This document shows, one piece after another, positions 30,428-43,897 of a DNA stretch of 64,000 nt. The position numbers were made by a program, and so were the translations under genes. The number at the start of each line of letters is the position of its first letter. Position 1 is the stretch's first letter. The DNA comes from Streptococcus oralis. Its GTDB lineage: Bacteria > Bacillota > Bacilli > Lactobacillales > Streptococcaceae. A model generated the notes under the pieces. It was not told the DNA's origin and searched no databases. It saw only the letters and a list, made by a program, of their open reading frames with translations. The stretch spans positions 787,908 to 851,907 of the forward strand of contig NZ_KQ969037.1 in the NCBI RefSeq assembly GCF_001578705.1, in the 5' to 3' direction.

Positions 30428-30527
30428 ATTATATATCATTTATTAAGCGCTTTCAATAGCTTGTGGTAGAATAGATTTCAGTTTCAAAACTATTTTATAG
30501 AACAGCTGTTCCTGAAAGTAGTTTCAG
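30428..30527 (-). promoter_or_regulatory. Promoter of the nanE-transporter operon with candidate NanR sites and cre
   Basis: Minus-strand order: CTGAAACTACTTTC (30527-30514), 27 bp, TGAAACTGAAATCTA (30486-30472), 15 bp, -35 TTGAAA (30456-30451), 17 bp, -10 TATAAT (30433-30428). A cre-like TTGAAAGCGCTTAATA overlaps the -35. The start should fall near 30421, about 27 bp before the nanE start codon. Confidence 0.75.
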
Positions 30528-30561
30528 GCCTCTTAGAATTCCTTATTAGCACATCTTGAGT

Positions 30562-30598
30562 CGAAAGAAAAAGATAGTAGGCTGAAAAACCTGCTATC
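30562..30598 (-). terminator. nanA terminator
   Basis: On the minus strand GATAGCAGG pairs with CCTACTATC (one mismatch), followed by TTTTTC. It lies 42 bp after the nanA stop and upstream of the nanE control region. Confidence 0.65.
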
Positions 30599-30639
30599 TC
30601 CTTCTATTTTTACAAAGCCAAATGATTAGAATTCTTCTC

Positions 30640-34050
<3,411 letters not shown>

Positions 34051-34061
34051 GATTTTGATAT

Positions 34062-34084
34062 AAAAAGAGAGCTCGCGAGCTCTC
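34062..34084 (-). terminator. Terminator of the acetyl esterase gene
   Basis: The self-complementary GAGAGCTCGCGAGCTCTC (34067-34084) is followed on the minus strand by TTTTTATATC. It lies 58 bp after the esterase stop and just 12 bp before the distal NanR-like site of nanA. Confidence 0.8.
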
Positions 34085-34142
34085 TCATTCATTATCTTAC
34101 GTACTTAAAAGGAATCTCACTACCACAGAGCCTGTTGTAGGC

Positions 34143-35072
34143 TTAGTCATTGACAAAGATCTTCATGGCTTCGTGAACATACTCAGGCATGATGCGATAG
34201 CCCTTGTCGCAAGTTAGACGGTTGTAAATTGCAAACTGGGTAATAGGATAGCAAACATCGTCATCCAAGCTCGTAATCATCTTGACCTCACCCTTGATAC
34301 GATGGGCAAGATTTTTCACATCAATATAGGCAAGGGTCGCCATGATTTCTTCCTCTGTTTCATGGAAGGGATCGTGAAACTTGAAATAACGGAAAAGTTC
34401 GTCATAGGCTTCACTGGTATTGCCAATCTCAAGCACTCGTCTAAAGTCTGACAGGAAGGGATAGATGGCAACTGTTTTCTGAATCCGAGGATTGAGCGCT
34501 GTTGCAACCAAAGCTAAAGCCCCTCCTTGTGAGGCACCATAGCTAGAAAGTCTTTTCTCATCTACCTGAGGCAGACTGGCAATAATTTCGATCAACTGGT
34601 AAATATCCAGATAAACCTCCTTATAAAAGAGATGCTCCCGACCTTCCACAGCACCACGGATGATATGCCCCTTCACCGTATTTCCTAGTGGAGAGCGCAA
34701 GCCGTCTTGCGAATAGCCCGACTGGCCTCGCACATCCATGGAAACAACACCGTAACCAGACACAGTATAGGCCAACATATCAGCCCAGTCCCAGCCACGT
34801 CCCATATAACCATGGAAATGGAAAATTATTGGAACTTTCCCTTCACTTTTTGGAAGGACGATTCGTGCATAGACCTTGCCTTCATTAGTTCCTTCAAAGG
34901 TCAGTTCATAACACTTGACTTGAGGAATATGAAAATCCCTTTCCTCCAACTGGTAGGCTGGAAGAGATGAAACTTTTTTGACTTCTTCATCCCAGAAAGC
35001 ATCAAAGTCTACTGGAATCTCATCCCGTCCTAGATAGGTCTTGATTTCTTCTAACAAAGCTGGATTTTTCAT
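34143..35072 (-). CDS. axe1: Acetyl xylan esterase / cephalosporin C deacetylase (CE7)
   Basis: A 309-residue alpha/beta hydrolase of carbohydrate esterase family 7, which removes acetyl groups from small oligosaccharides and related compounds. It shows IIFHFHGYMGRGWDW (oxyanion region), VVSMDVRGQSGYSQD with the CE7 RGQ motif, SSYGASQGGALALVA with the nucleophile serine in GxSxG, SLDDDVCYPITQFAIYN with the acid and a late EYVHEAM with the histidine. There is no signal peptide, so it acts on imported sugars. The start at 35072 has an AAAGGAG site. The short peptide gene and CiaR-like promoter lie upstream; a terminator-like hairpin (35205-35231) separates them. Confidence 0.9.
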   Translation of the reverse strand: MKNPALLEEIKTYLGRDEIPVDFDAFWDEEVKKVSSLPAYQLEERDFHIPQVKCYELTFEGTNEGKVYARIVLPKSEGKVPIIFHFHGYMGRGWDWADMLAYTVSGYGVVSMDVRGQSGYSQDGLRSPLGNTVKGHIIRGAVEGREHLFYKEVYLDIYQLIEIIASLPQVDEKRLSSYGASQGGALALVATALNPRIQKTVAIYPFLSDFRRVLEIGNTSEAYDELFRYFKFHDPFHETEEEIMATLAYIDVKNLAHRIKGEVKMITSLDDDVCYPITQFAIYNRLTCDKGYRIMPEYVHEAMKIFVND

Positions 35073-35204
35073 AGCATGCTCCTTTAGTTTTGTAATCGCT
35101 ATCATAACTGTAGCATATCTAGGAAGGCAATGCAAGAATGAACGGTAAACAGAAAGTGAATTTAGATTCTCTTTCCTCAAACCTATCATCTAAAAGTAGT
35201 TTTT

Positions 35205-35231
35205 AAAATAAAAAGAGCGTTTCCGCTCTTT
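35205..35231 (-). terminator. Terminator after the short peptide gene
   Basis: AAAGAGCG, GAAA loop, CGCTCTTT and then TTATTTT on the minus strand: a compact Rho-independent terminator 6 bp after the stop of the 23-residue ORF. Confidence 0.8.
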
Positions 35232-35236
35232 GTGTA

Positions 35237-35308
35237 TCAATAGGTGCTAGCTCCTTTCTCTAGTTTGACGGTTTGGAATTTCTTTTGGTAGGTCACTTTA
35301 ATAGTCAT
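35237..35308 (-). CDS. Short basic peptide, 23 residues
   Basis: The frame begins MTIKVTYQKKFQTV and ends GASTY, with lysines making it clearly basic. It has a GAGGA ribosome site 7 bp before the ATG, a promoter-like element 30-60 bp upstream and a strong terminator right behind, so the whole unit is a transcript of about 125-130 nt. It has no signal peptide or membrane helix. I do not know a characterised family. The tight promoter-SD-ORF-terminator packaging is the main reason to believe it is real. Confidence 0.55.
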   Translation of the reverse strand: MTIKVTYQKKFQTVKLEKGASTY

Positions 35309-35339
35309 GTGAGAGTCCTCGTTTCTTTTTGATGACTCT

Positions 35340-35372
35340 AGTATAAGACCCAAACCTAAAAGCTAGCTTAAG
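35340..35372 (-). promoter_or_regulatory. CiaR-like promoter of the short peptide gene
   Basis: Minus strand: CTTAAG, 5 bp (CTAGC), TTTTAG, 10 bp, -10 TATACT (35345-35340). The known streptococcal CiaR site is the direct repeat TTTAAG-N5-TTTAAG placed just upstream of the -10 in place of a normal -35. Each half here has one mismatch and the spacing is right. No standard -35 is present. Confidence 0.6.
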
Positions 35373-35390
35373 TTTTCCTTAGAGAAAACT

Positions 35391-35546
35391 TATACTCAAT
35401 GAAAATCAAAGAGCAAACTAGGAAACTAGCCGTGGGTTGCTCAAAGCACTGCTTTGAGGTTGTAGATAAGACTGACGAAGTCAGTTACATATATCTACGG
35501 CAAGGCGACGTTGACGTGGTTTGAATTTGATTTTCGAAGAGTATTA
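35391..35546 (+). repeat. BOX element (boxA-boxB-boxC)
   Basis: The 156-bp element opens with TATACTCAATGAAAATCAAA and closes with TTTTCGAAGAGTATTA, the boxA and boxC ends known from pneumococcus. The internal GTTGCTCAAAGCACTGCTTTGAGG and GACTGACGAAGTCAG dyads mark the middle modules. BOX elements are mobile-derived repeats confined largely to the mitis group. The last three bases supply the TAA stop of recG. Confidence 0.95.
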
Positions 35547-37559
35547 ATCTAGATGTTCTTTCTTTTCTAGATGGAGAGCAATCATCCGCCATTCTGGATC
35601 CTCTTGCCAGCCTTCTATAGAACTAATGTAGCTGGCAACCTTTCTGGCTTCTTCTAAAATCGGAAAATCTTCGATAATATCAGCCACTTGGAACTCTGGG
35701 AGTCCTGACTGTCTGGTTCCAAAAATCTCACCAGAACCGCGCATTTTCAAATCCTCCTCAGCAAGAACAAATCCATTGGTCGTTTCTGTCATGATGCGCA
35801 TGCGGTCCTTCCCTGACTCAGTCTTGGGATTGGCAACGAGAACAGCATAGGACTGCTTGTCTCCCCGACCAACTCGACCTCTGAGCTGGTGAAGTTGGCT
35901 GAGACCGAAGCGATCGGCATCCATGATAATCATGACGGTCGCATTGGGGACATTAACCCCAACCTCAATAACTGTCGTCGAAACCAGAATATCTGTCTTT
36001 CTCTCTTTGAACTCCTGCATAATCTGGTCTTTTTCGTCACTCTTCATCTTACCGTGTAAAAGAGCTACTTCGGCCTTGCCTGCAAAATGAGCTGTCAACT
36101 CTTCTGATAAGGCAATGGCATTTTTCAAATCCAGAGCTTCAGATTCCTCTATCAGGGGAGAGATGACGTAGGCTTGCGAACCTTTTTGAATTTCTCCCTC
36201 TAACCAAGTCAAGACCTGAGGCAATTGCTCATGCTTGATCCAGCGTGTCACAATAGGTTTTCGTCCTGCTGGCATCTGGTCGATAATGGAAACATCCATA
36301 TCACCAAAGGCTGTGATAGCCAAGGTTCGTGGAATGGGCGTCGCCGTCATCATGAGAACGTCAGGATTGTCCCCTTTTTCCCGTAAAATACGCCTTTGTC
36401 CCACACCAAAACGATGCTGCTCATCGATGATAATCAAACCAAGGCGAGCATAATCCACCCCATCTTGTATCAGAGCGTGGGTTCCGATAATCAAATCAGC
36501 CTTACCCTTGGCAATGATCTCCAAGACTTCTCTTTTTTCTGCAGCTTTCAAGGAACCTGTCAAAAGAGCCAATTTCAAATCCGGAAAAATACTCCTCAAA
36601 CTCTCAAAGTGTTGCTCTGCTAGGATTTCTGTTGGTACCATGAGAGCAGCTTGGTAACCAGCCGTCACCGACGCAAACATGGCCAAGCCAGCGACCACTG
36701 TTTTCCCGCTCCCCACATCTCCTTGTAGGAGACGATTCATGTGATGGTCAGACTTCATGTCAGCCAAAATTTCCTGCAAACTCTTTTCCTGAGCTTGGGT
36801 CAGGGCAAAAGGCAGATTTTCTTTGACAGCCATCACTTTTTCCTGAGACCAATTCAGAATCAAACCGCTTCCCTGAACTCTATTTTCAGACTTGAGCGTC
36901 TGTAACTGCATTTGAAAATAAAAGAGTTCCTCAAACTTGATACGGCGAAGCGCCTGCTTGTATTCTGCCAAGTCCTTAGGAAAATGCATGGCGCGGACTG
37001 CCTGACAACGAGACATGAGTTTGTATTTGTCCAGCAAAGACTGGGGAAGATTTTCCTCTATCAAGAGGTCCAGTCCCTGATCAAAGGCCGTCTTGATGAC
37101 TTTGACCAGACTGGCCTGACTGATTCCCTGAGCCAGACGATAGACAGGCTGGAGGTCATCTTCCACCTGAGCCAGAACCTTCATCCCAGTCAGACTGGCC
37201 TTGGCACGGTCCCATTTCCCAAAGACAGCAAGGGTTGCTCCCAACTCTATCTTATCAGCTAGATAGGGTTGGTTAAAGAAATTCACCGCAAAAACGACTT
37301 CTCCCTGCTTGAGGCTAAAACGCAAGCGATTACGCTTAAAACCATAATACTGGACACTGGCAGGAGTTACTACCTGACCAGAAAGAACAGCCTTTTCGCC
37401 ATCTTCCAGATCTAAGACCTGCTTGGTCTTAAAATCTTCATAACGGAAAGGAAAGTAGAGCAAGAGGTCTTGCAAGTTTTCAATTCCTAGTTTAGCGTAT
37501 TTCTCTGCTGACTTTGGTCCCACACCAGGCAAGACATGCAAGGGTTGATGTAGATTCAT
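35544..37559 (-). CDS. recG: ATP-dependent DNA helicase RecG
   Basis: RecG remodels stalled replication forks and Holliday junctions. The 671-residue product has the N-terminal wedge/OB domain, then SF2 helicase motifs: I LLQGDVGSGKTVVAGLA near residue 281, GTHALIQDGV, II IIDEQHRFGVGQR, III MMTATPIPRTLA, and motif VI QLRGRVGRGDKQSYAVL. Length is normal. The stop codon TAA coincides with the terminal bases of a BOX element, so the end of the protein (EKKEHLD) is set by where that repeat inserted or was lost. It follows alr by 20 bp. Confidence 0.97.
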   Translation of the reverse strand: MNLHQPLHVLPGVGPKSAEKYAKLGIENLQDLLLYFPFRYEDFKTKQVLDLEDGEKAVLSGQVVTPASVQYYGFKRNRLRFSLKQGEVVFAVNFFNQPYLADKIELGATLAVFGKWDRAKASLTGMKVLAQVEDDLQPVYRLAQGISQASLVKVIKTAFDQGLDLLIEENLPQSLLDKYKLMSRCQAVRAMHFPKDLAEYKQALRRIKFEELFYFQMQLQTLKSENRVQGSGLILNWSQEKVMAVKENLPFALTQAQEKSLQEILADMKSDHHMNRLLQGDVGSGKTVVAGLAMFASVTAGYQAALMVPTEILAEQHFESLRSIFPDLKLALLTGSLKAAEKREVLEIIAKGKADLIIGTHALIQDGVDYARLGLIIIDEQHRFGVGQRRILREKGDNPDVLMMTATPIPRTLAITAFGDMDVSIIDQMPAGRKPIVTRWIKHEQLPQVLTWLEGEIQKGSQAYVISPLIEESEALDLKNAIALSEELTAHFAGKAEVALLHGKMKSDEKDQIMQEFKERKTDILVSTTVIEVGVNVPNATVMIIMDADRFGLSQLHQLRGRVGRGDKQSYAVLVANPKTESGKDRMRIMTETTNGFVLAEEDLKMRGSGEIFGTRQSGLPEFQVADIIEDFPILEEARKVASYISSIEGWQEDPEWRMIALHLEKKEHLD

Positions 37560-37579
37560 GCTCCACTCCTTTCTTTAGG

Positions 37580-38683
37580 TTAATGATATTCTCTCGGAAT
37601 GCGATCGCTGAGGAGACAAACCACCTCATAATTAATGGTTCCACGGTAGGTCGCTACCTGAGTTGCTGTGATTTCCTTGTCCCCATTGGAACCAATCAAG
37701 GTTACCTTTGTTCCGAGCGGGTATACCTTAGGCAGACGAATGGTGATTTGGTCCATAGAAACCCGTCCGACGATTGGACAAACTTGCCCATCTACCAAAA
37801 CAGCGAAATTTTGCATATCTCGTGTCCAACCATCCGCATAGCCGATTGGCACGGTCGCAATGACTTGCTCACTATCCGCCTGATAGGTGGCTCCATAGCC
37901 CATGCAAGCTCCAGCTGGAACTGTCTTGACATGAACCAGGGCAGATTCCAAACTCAAGGCTGGTGTCAAGGCATAAGGCAAGTCCAAGACCTCTCCACTT
38001 GGATTAAGACCATACATGGAATCTCCCATACGAACGGCGTTAAAAATAGTCTCTGCATGCCAGAGAGTCGTTGCAGAGTTGCTGGCATGAACCAGTTCTG
38101 GGACTTCCTTCATACTTGCCAAAATAGCTTTAAAGCGTTCTAACTGCTCATTAAAATAGGCATCTGATTCTTCATCTGCAGTCGCAAAGTGGGTAAAAAT
38201 CCCTTCAACACGAGCACCGTGTTGTTGGAGCAAGTCTTGAGCCAGATCAGCCTCACTGGCCTCTCTAAAACCAATCCGTCCCATTCCTGAGTCAATCTTG
38301 AGGTGGACTGTCAATCCAGTTAAATCTGCTTCCTTATCTAACAGCGCTTGAACCCACTCCAACCCAGCCACAGTCAAGGTGATGTCGTATTCTTTAGCAA
38401 GGTCAATAGCTTCTAGATCAGAAACTCCTAAAATAAGGATTCGCTTGCTGACCCCAGCCTGTCTGAGTTCAATGGCTTCATCAATATTCGAAACGCAAAA
38501 TCCATCAACATCATCCTGGATTGCCGTTGTAACGGCAACAGCCCCATGACCATAGGCATTGGCCTTGACCACTGCCCACTTGAGCGTCCCTTCAGGGATA
38601 TGAGCCCCCATTTGTTGTATATTTTGTCGAATGGCTTCCAGATATATCAGAGCCTTAGTTGGTCTATGCGGACTAGTTTTCAT
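37580..38683 (-). CDS. alr: Alanine racemase
   Basis: Alr makes D-alanine for Ddl. The 367-residue PLP enzyme has [14 protein letters not shown] with the PLP lysine at about residue 33, [25 protein letters not shown] and, in the C-terminal domain, [11 protein letters not shown] and [11 protein letters not shown] with the catalytic tyrosine. The start at 38683 has TTGGAGGAAAATC. Its beginning overlaps the end of acpS by 11 bp. Confidence 0.97.
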   Translation of the reverse strand: MKTSPHRPTKALIYLEAIRQNIQQMGAHIPEGTLKWAVVKANAYGHGAVAVTTAIQDDVDGFCVSNIDEAIELRQAGVSKRILILGVSDLEAIDLAKEYDITLTVAGLEWVQALLDKEADLTGLTVHLKIDSGMGRIGFREASEADLAQDLLQQHGARVEGIFTHFATADEESDAYFNEQLERFKAILASMKEVPELVHASNSATTLWHAETIFNAVRMGDSMYGLNPSGEVLDLPYALTPALSLESALVHVKTVPAGACMGYGATYQADSEQVIATVPIGYADGWTRDMQNFAVLVDGQVCPIVGRVSMDQITIRLPKVYPLGTKVTLIGSNGDKEITATQVATYRGTINYEVVCLLSDRIPREYH

Positions 38684-39035
38684 GATTTTCCTCCAAAATG
38701 ACACTGGCTGTCACAAACTGATCTGTATGGCTAATAGACAGCCAAATCTTTCCTGAAAATGGTGACTGACTAAAATAGGGAGCCCCGCGTTCATTGCTCA
38801 GGACTTCCAAATCCTGAAAAGTCAGCTTGCCAATTCCTGTACCCATAGCCTTGGAAAAAGCCTCCTTAGCCGACCAGCGGCCTGCCAAGTATTCGATCTG
38901 CCTGCGCCCTTTGAGACTGGTAAAGCGTTCCATCTCTTTAGCAGTCAGCACGCGCTTAGCAAAGCCCTCACGTCGTGTAATTGCGTTTTCTATCGAAGCC
39001 AATTCTTCGATGTCAATTCCGTGTCCAACTATCAT
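38673..39035 (-). CDS. acpS: Holo-[acyl-carrier-protein] synthase
   Basis: AcpS moves 4'-phosphopantetheine from CoA to acyl carrier protein for fatty acid synthesis. The 120-residue product starts [12 protein letters not shown] with the magnesium-binding aspartate, has [21 protein letters not shown] with the second acidic site, and [14 protein letters not shown] near the end. I chose the start at 39035 by similarity to the family; the ribosome site is poor and ATG at 39041 is an alternative. It lies 44 bp after a DAHP synthase gene. Confidence 0.95.
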   Translation of the reverse strand: MIVGHGIDIEELASIENAITRREGFAKRVLTAKEMERFTSLKGRRQIEYLAGRWSAKEAFSKAMGTGIGKLTFQDLEVLSNERGAPYFSQSPFSGKIWLSISHTDQFVTASVILEENHEN

Positions 39036-39079
39036 ACTCATAAAAGGAGCTGAGATTCCCCCAACTCCATCCTTTTCAC

Positions 39080-40111
39080 TTATTTTGTTAAGGTAGTATA
39101 AATTTCTTCTACCAAGGCTACTGTATTCTCCCAACCTAGACAAGGGTCAGTAATGGAGCAACCAAAGACCTCTGGTTGATTTTGGCGGCCATCTGCTAGG
39201 TAAGATTCGATCATAAAGCCTCGAACCGTCTTTTTAATCTTTTCATTCCAGTCACGATTCAGCAAGGCTTGGCGAACAATGCGAATTTGTTCCATATACT
39301 GCTTACCTGAATTGTCATGATTGGTATCGATGATAATGAAGGGATTTTCAAGCCCCATAGTCTCATAGCGATTGATGGCATTTAAGAGGGTTTCATAGTA
39401 GAAATTCGGTTCATTTTTTCCATATTCGTTCATGGCGCCACGAAGGATAACGTGGGTCAAGGGATTTCCTGAAGTTTCCACTTCTTGCCCATGGTAAAGG
39501 AAGGTTTGCTTGTTTTGAGCCGCATAGATGGCATTAAACATGACCCCAAGGTTCCCAGATGTTGGATTTTTCATCCCAACCGGAGCATCAATCCCAGAGG
39601 CTACAAAGCGGTGTTCTTGATCTTCCACTGAACGAGCCCCTACCGCATGGTAGCTGACCAAATCATCTACCAAAACGAGATTTGACGGATAAAGCATCTC
39701 ATCAGCTGTCGTCAAACCAGTCTCCGTAATCACACGGTAGTGAAGTTGACGAACAGCCTGCAAACCATTGATGAGACTAGGCGCTTCGCTGGTATTTGGC
39801 TGATGAATCATACCCTTATAGCCATCTCCATTGGTACGAGGTTTAGCCGTATAGACACGCATCACGATAAATATTTTATCCGCAACTTTTTTCTGCAAGT
39901 CTGCTAAGCGACGAGCATATTCGAGCACTGCTTCTTCATTGTCCGAAGAGCAAGGTCCCATCACCAAAAGGATTCGGTCGTCCTCACCTGAGATGATGGC
40001 TGCCAACTCTCTATCGCGGGCTTCTTTCTTTCGCAAGGCTTCAGGTGACAACTGGGTCGCAGCCTTGATTGCTTCAATGTCAATTTCTTGACCTTTTTCG
40101 ATAAATGCCAT
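39080..40111 (-). CDS. aroG: 3-deoxy-7-phosphoheptulonate synthase (DAHP synthase), copy 2
   Basis: First enzyme of the shikimate pathway: phosphoenolpyruvate plus erythrose-4-phosphate gives DAHP. This 343-residue type I enzyme shows [77 protein letters not shown] and [17 protein letters not shown]. It is a close paralogue of the gene directly upstream (40113-41144). Paralogous pairs usually differ in feedback inhibition by Phe or Tyr, but which is which cannot be read from the sequence. The two genes are separated by 1 bp. Confidence 0.95.
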   Translation of the reverse strand: MAFIEKGQEIDIEAIKAATQLSPEALRKKEARDRELAAIISGEDDRILLVMGPCSSDNEEAVLEYARRLADLQKKVADKIFIVMRVYTAKPRTNGDGYKGMIHQPNTSEAPSLINGLQAVRQLHYRVITETGLTTADEMLYPSNLVLVDDLVSYHAVGARSVEDQEHRFVASGIDAPVGMKNPTSGNLGVMFNAIYAAQNKQTFLYHGQEVETSGNPLTHVILRGAMNEYGKNEPNFYYETLLNAINRYETMGLENPFIIIDTNHDNSGKQYMEQIRIVRQALLNRDWNEKIKKTVRGFMIESYLADGRQNQPEVFGCSITDPCLGWENTVALVEEIYTTLTK

Positions 40112-40112
40112 C

Positions 40113-41144
40113 TTACTCTCCTAGCGTTTGGTAAATTTCACGAACAAGTGCTTCTGTGTTGTCCCATCCTAGACACGGATCTGTAATGGACTTACCAAAA
40201 ACCTCTGGTTCATTTTGACGTCCATCTTCTAGATAGGACTCGATCATAAAACCACGAACATATTTCTTGATTTTCTCATTCCAGTCACGGTTGATCAAGG
40301 TCTGACGAACGATACGGATTTGATCCATGTACTGCTTGCCTGAATTATCATGATTGGTATCGATGATGATAAAGGGATTTTCCAAGCCCATCTTTTCATA
40401 CTGGGCAATGGTATCCATCAAATTGTCATAGTAGTAGTTGGGAATATTTTTCCCGTATTCATTCAAGGCACCACGAAGAATGGCGTGGGACAATGGATTC
40501 CCTGTTGTTTCCACCTCTTTACCGAGGAAAAGGAAACTCTGTTTATTTTGCGCTGCGTAAATCCCGTTAAACATAACATTGAGATTTCCAGATGTTGGAT
40601 TTTTAAATCCTGTTGAAAAGTCTGCTCCGCTCGCTACAAAACGGTGCTGTTGATCCTCTACAGAACGAGCTCCAACAGCCATATAAGAAATCAAATCATC
40701 CACCAAAGGAAGATTTTCCGGGTAGAGCATTTCGTCAGCAGTTGTCATACCAGTCTCGGTAATCACACGGTAGTGGAGCTGACGAACAGCCTTGATCCCA
40801 TTGATCAAGCTAGGTGCTTCTGTCGCATTTGGTTGATGAATCAAGCCCTTATAGCCATCTCCATTGGTACGAGGTTTGGCTGTATAGACACGCATGACCA
40901 TAAAAATACGGTCTTTGACCTCTTCTTGCAAAGCAGACAGACGCTTGGCATACTCGAGGACTGCCTCTTCATTATCAGATGAACATGGTCCAATGACCAA
41001 AAGAATACGCTGATCTTCTCCACGGATGATGGCTTCCAATTCCTGATCACGTTGGTTTTTTCTTGCAAGAGCTGCTCCTTCTAATTTAGACAAGGCACGA
41101 ACTTCTTCAATGTTAATTTTAGGACTTTTAGCTGTAAATACCAT
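40113..41144 (-). CDS. aroF: 3-deoxy-7-phosphoheptulonate synthase (DAHP synthase), copy 1
   Basis: Same 343-residue length and motifs as its neighbour ([72 protein letters not shown]). By eye about three quarters of residues agree, with clusters of change at the N-terminus (MVFTAKSPKINIEEVRALSK) and around ADFSTGFKNP. It follows secA by 79 bp that include a hairpin, and is probably read from the secA transcript or a local promoter. The isozyme name is by position, not by sequence proof. Confidence 0.94.
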   Translation of the reverse strand: MVFTAKSPKINIEEVRALSKLEGAALARKNQRDQELEAIIRGEDQRILLVIGPCSSDNEEAVLEYAKRLSALQEEVKDRIFMVMRVYTAKPRTNGDGYKGLIHQPNATEAPSLINGIKAVRQLHYRVITETGMTTADEMLYPENLPLVDDLISYMAVGARSVEDQQHRFVASGADFSTGFKNPTSGNLNVMFNGIYAAQNKQSFLFLGKEVETTGNPLSHAILRGALNEYGKNIPNYYYDNLMDTIAQYEKMGLENPFIIIDTNHDNSGKQYMDQIRIVRQTLINRDWNEKIKKYVRGFMIESYLEDGRQNEPEVFGKSITDPCLGWDNTEALVREIYQTLGE

Positions 41145-41166
41145 GATTCATCTCCTTATAAAGCAA

Positions 41167-41212
41167 ACGGACACCAAGTAAAAAATGATTTTCACCAGGT
41201 ATCCGCCTGTAT
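41167..41212 (-). other. Hairpin between secA and the first DAHP synthase gene
   Basis: CGGATACC pairs with GGTGTCCG across a 22-base loop on the minus strand. No T run follows, so it is not a plain terminator; it may process or stabilise the mRNA. Confidence 0.4.
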
Positions 41213-41223
41213 CTTATCACATA

Positions 41224-43737
41224 TTATTGTCTCTTACCATGACAGTTCTTGAATTTCTTACCAGATCCACATGGACATTGGTCATTTCGTCTGATTTGGC
41301 TCAAGTCCACATCTGCTGGAAGATGAGTCTGCTGTGCTGCAATATTACGAGTCGCAGTTGTACTGATATTGTGTTCAGTTTGAGGACGTTCTTGTTCGTG
41401 GATTTGTGCTTTCATCATCAAGCGGGTCACATCGAACTCAATCGATCCGATCATGTCGTTAAACATGCGGAAACCTTCTGCTTGATATTCTACAACCGGG
41501 TTGTTTTGAGCATATCCACGAAGACCAACAGCATTTCGCAACTGGTCAAGAGCATCGATATGGTCTGTCCACTTGTTGTCTACAACACGTAGGATCAAGA
41601 CCTTCTGGAATTCTTTCACTGCATCTTCATCACGAAGTTTAGCAACTTGGCTGTCATAGACTTTCAAGGCACGTTGGAAAAGCTCATCTTTGATAGCTTG
41701 GTCTGACAAACCTGCAAGATCTGAACGACTGATTGAATCTTCTGGAAGCAAATTATACTTAGCAAAGTTCAGGATTGCTTCCAGTTTTTCATCTTCTTTC
41801 GAACGAGCATGTGCATCCACGATACGGCCAATGGTACGACGGATCATAGCATGAATCTCAGGTGCCAAATCACGGTCGGCAGTAATGACATCATAACGCT
41901 GTGCATAGATAATCTCACGTTGTTCACGCATGACATCATCGTATTGAAGGACCTGTTTACGTGTATCGTAGTTATTCCCCTCAACGCGTTTTTGAGCTGC
42001 TTCCACTTGACGCGTTAACATACGGGATTCGATGGCTTCGTCAGACATGTTGAGTCGTTCAAAGATACCTTTCAAACGTTCTGAACCGAAACGTTTCATC
42101 AAATCATCTTCAAGAGACAAGTAGAATTGTGACTCACCTGGGTCTCCTTGACGTCCTGAACGTCCACGAAGCTGATTATCGATCCGGCGACTTTCGTGGC
42201 GTTCTGTACCAATGACGCAAAGTCCACCAAGTTCACGAACCCCTTCACCAAGCTTGATGTCAGTACCACGACCGGCCATGTTGGTAGCGATGGTAACTGC
42301 GCCACGTTGACCAGCATTCATGATGATTTGCGCTTCTCTGTAGTGGTTTTTCGCATTCAAGACTTCGTGAGGAACACCTGCTTCGACCAGTTTCTTAGAA
42401 AGAAAATCACTGGTTTCAACGGCAACCGTACCTACCAAGACTGGCTGACCTTTTTGATAACGTGCCTTCACATCTTCAACTACAGCCTTGAATTTTGCAT
42501 CAAGACTTGCATAGAGAAGGTCTGAGTGGTCAATACGTTGGATTGGACGGTTGGTTGGGATTGGGATGACACGAATGTTGTAGATTTCGCGGAATTCTTC
42601 TTCTTCTGTTTTACCAGTACCCGTCATACCTGCCAATTTCTTATACATACGGAAGAGGTTTTGGTAGGTAATAGAAGCTGAAGTCTTAGTTTCGTCTTGA
42701 ATTGGCACACCTTCCTTGGCTTCAATCGCCTGGTGCAAGCCATCAGAATAACGACGACCTTCCATGGTACGACCTGTAAATTGATCGACAATCAAGATTT
42801 CCTGCTCTTCACTAACCACATAGTCAATATCGAGAATCATGATATAGTTGGCACGAAGGGCATTATCGATAAAGTGAGTAAGAGCCACATTTTCAATATC
42901 GTAGAGATTTTCCAGTTTGAAGTAGCCTTCAGCCTTGTCAATCCCTGAATCAGACAAACCAATAGTCTTAGACTGGATGTCAATGATATAGTCATCTTTG
43001 TCCAAAGATTTGACAAAGTGATCCGCCATATGATACAGCTGACTAGTTTCCACAGCATTGGCTCCTGAAACGATCAAAGGAGTACGAGCCTCATCAATCA
43101 AGATCGAGTCAACCTCATCGACCAAAGCATAGTTGAGCGGACGCTGTACCATGTTTTCTGCCCGAACAACCATGTTGTCACGAAGGTAGTCGAAACCAAT
43201 CTCTGAGTTGGTTGAGTAGGTAATATCACAGAGATAGGCTTCTTTCTTCTCCATTGGTGACTTAGCAGCCAAATTAATCCCTACTGACAAACCAAGCCAT
43301 GAGTACAATTCACCCATCTCAGTCGCATCACGTTCGGTTAGATACTCGTTGACCGTTACTACGTGAACCCCCTCACCTGCTAGAGCGTTGAGGTATACAG
43401 GCATCGTCGCTGTCAAGGTTTTTCCTTCACCTGTACGCATTTCTGGCACATCTCCATGGTGGAGGACAATCCCACCCATGACCTGAACTTTATATGGGAA
43501 AAGTCCAAGAACACGCTTGGCAGCTTCACGTACTACTGCAAAAGCCTCATAGAGCAATGAATCCAGCGATTCACCCTTATTGTAACGTTCCTTAAATTCA
43601 TCTGTTTTTGCTTTTAGCTGGTCATCCGTCAAGGTTGCCATCTGATCTTCATATTTGAGAACCTTGTCTGCCATCTTTTCCAGACGACGAAGTTCTCCTT
43701 TATCATTTTCGATAATCGTTTTTAAAATATTAGCCAT
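41224..43737 (-). CDS. secA: Preprotein translocase ATPase SecA
   Basis: SecA drives protein export through SecYEG. The 837-residue product has Walker [15 protein letters not shown] near residue 100, the DEAD-like [16 protein letters not shown], motif III region [28 protein letters not shown], and [23 protein letters not shown]. The C-terminal metal site [15 protein letters not shown] for SecB/phospholipid contact is intact. It is of the canonical SecA type, not SecA2. Confidence 0.98.
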   Translation of the reverse strand: MANILKTIIENDKGELRRLEKMADKVLKYEDQMATLTDDQLKAKTDEFKERYNKGESLDSLLYEAFAVVREAAKRVLGLFPYKVQVMGGIVLHHGDVPEMRTGEGKTLTATMPVYLNALAGEGVHVVTVNEYLTERDATEMGELYSWLGLSVGINLAAKSPMEKKEAYLCDITYSTNSEIGFDYLRDNMVVRAENMVQRPLNYALVDEVDSILIDEARTPLIVSGANAVETSQLYHMADHFVKSLDKDDYIIDIQSKTIGLSDSGIDKAEGYFKLENLYDIENVALTHFIDNALRANYIMILDIDYVVSEEQEILIVDQFTGRTMEGRRYSDGLHQAIEAKEGVPIQDETKTSASITYQNLFRMYKKLAGMTGTGKTEEEEFREIYNIRVIPIPTNRPIQRIDHSDLLYASLDAKFKAVVEDVKARYQKGQPVLVGTVAVETSDFLSKKLVEAGVPHEVLNAKNHYREAQIIMNAGQRGAVTIATNMAGRGTDIKLGEGVRELGGLCVIGTERHESRRIDNQLRGRSGRQGDPGESQFYLSLEDDLMKRFGSERLKGIFERLNMSDEAIESRMLTRQVEAAQKRVEGNNYDTRKQVLQYDDVMREQREIIYAQRYDVITADRDLAPEIHAMIRRTIGRIVDAHARSKEDEKLEAILNFAKYNLLPEDSISRSDLAGLSDQAIKDELFQRALKVYDSQVAKLRDEDAVKEFQKVLILRVVDNKWTDHIDALDQLRNAVGLRGYAQNNPVVEYQAEGFRMFNDMIGSIEFDVTRLMMKAQIHEQERPQTEHNISTTATRNIAAQQTHLPADVDLSQIRRNDQCPCGSGKKFKNCHGKRQ

Positions 43738-43897
43738 TATTTTCCTTACTTTAGATTCTGAATATTTTAGAATGTTCTTTTAATTTTAGCATATTTACTA
43801 TTATTTTTCAAGAAAGAATCCGCGTTTCAACAGGGAAACGAGGCTAACTTCTAGGTCAGTCTCTTGGCTTTTTATGGACTACATTTCACACAAATAG

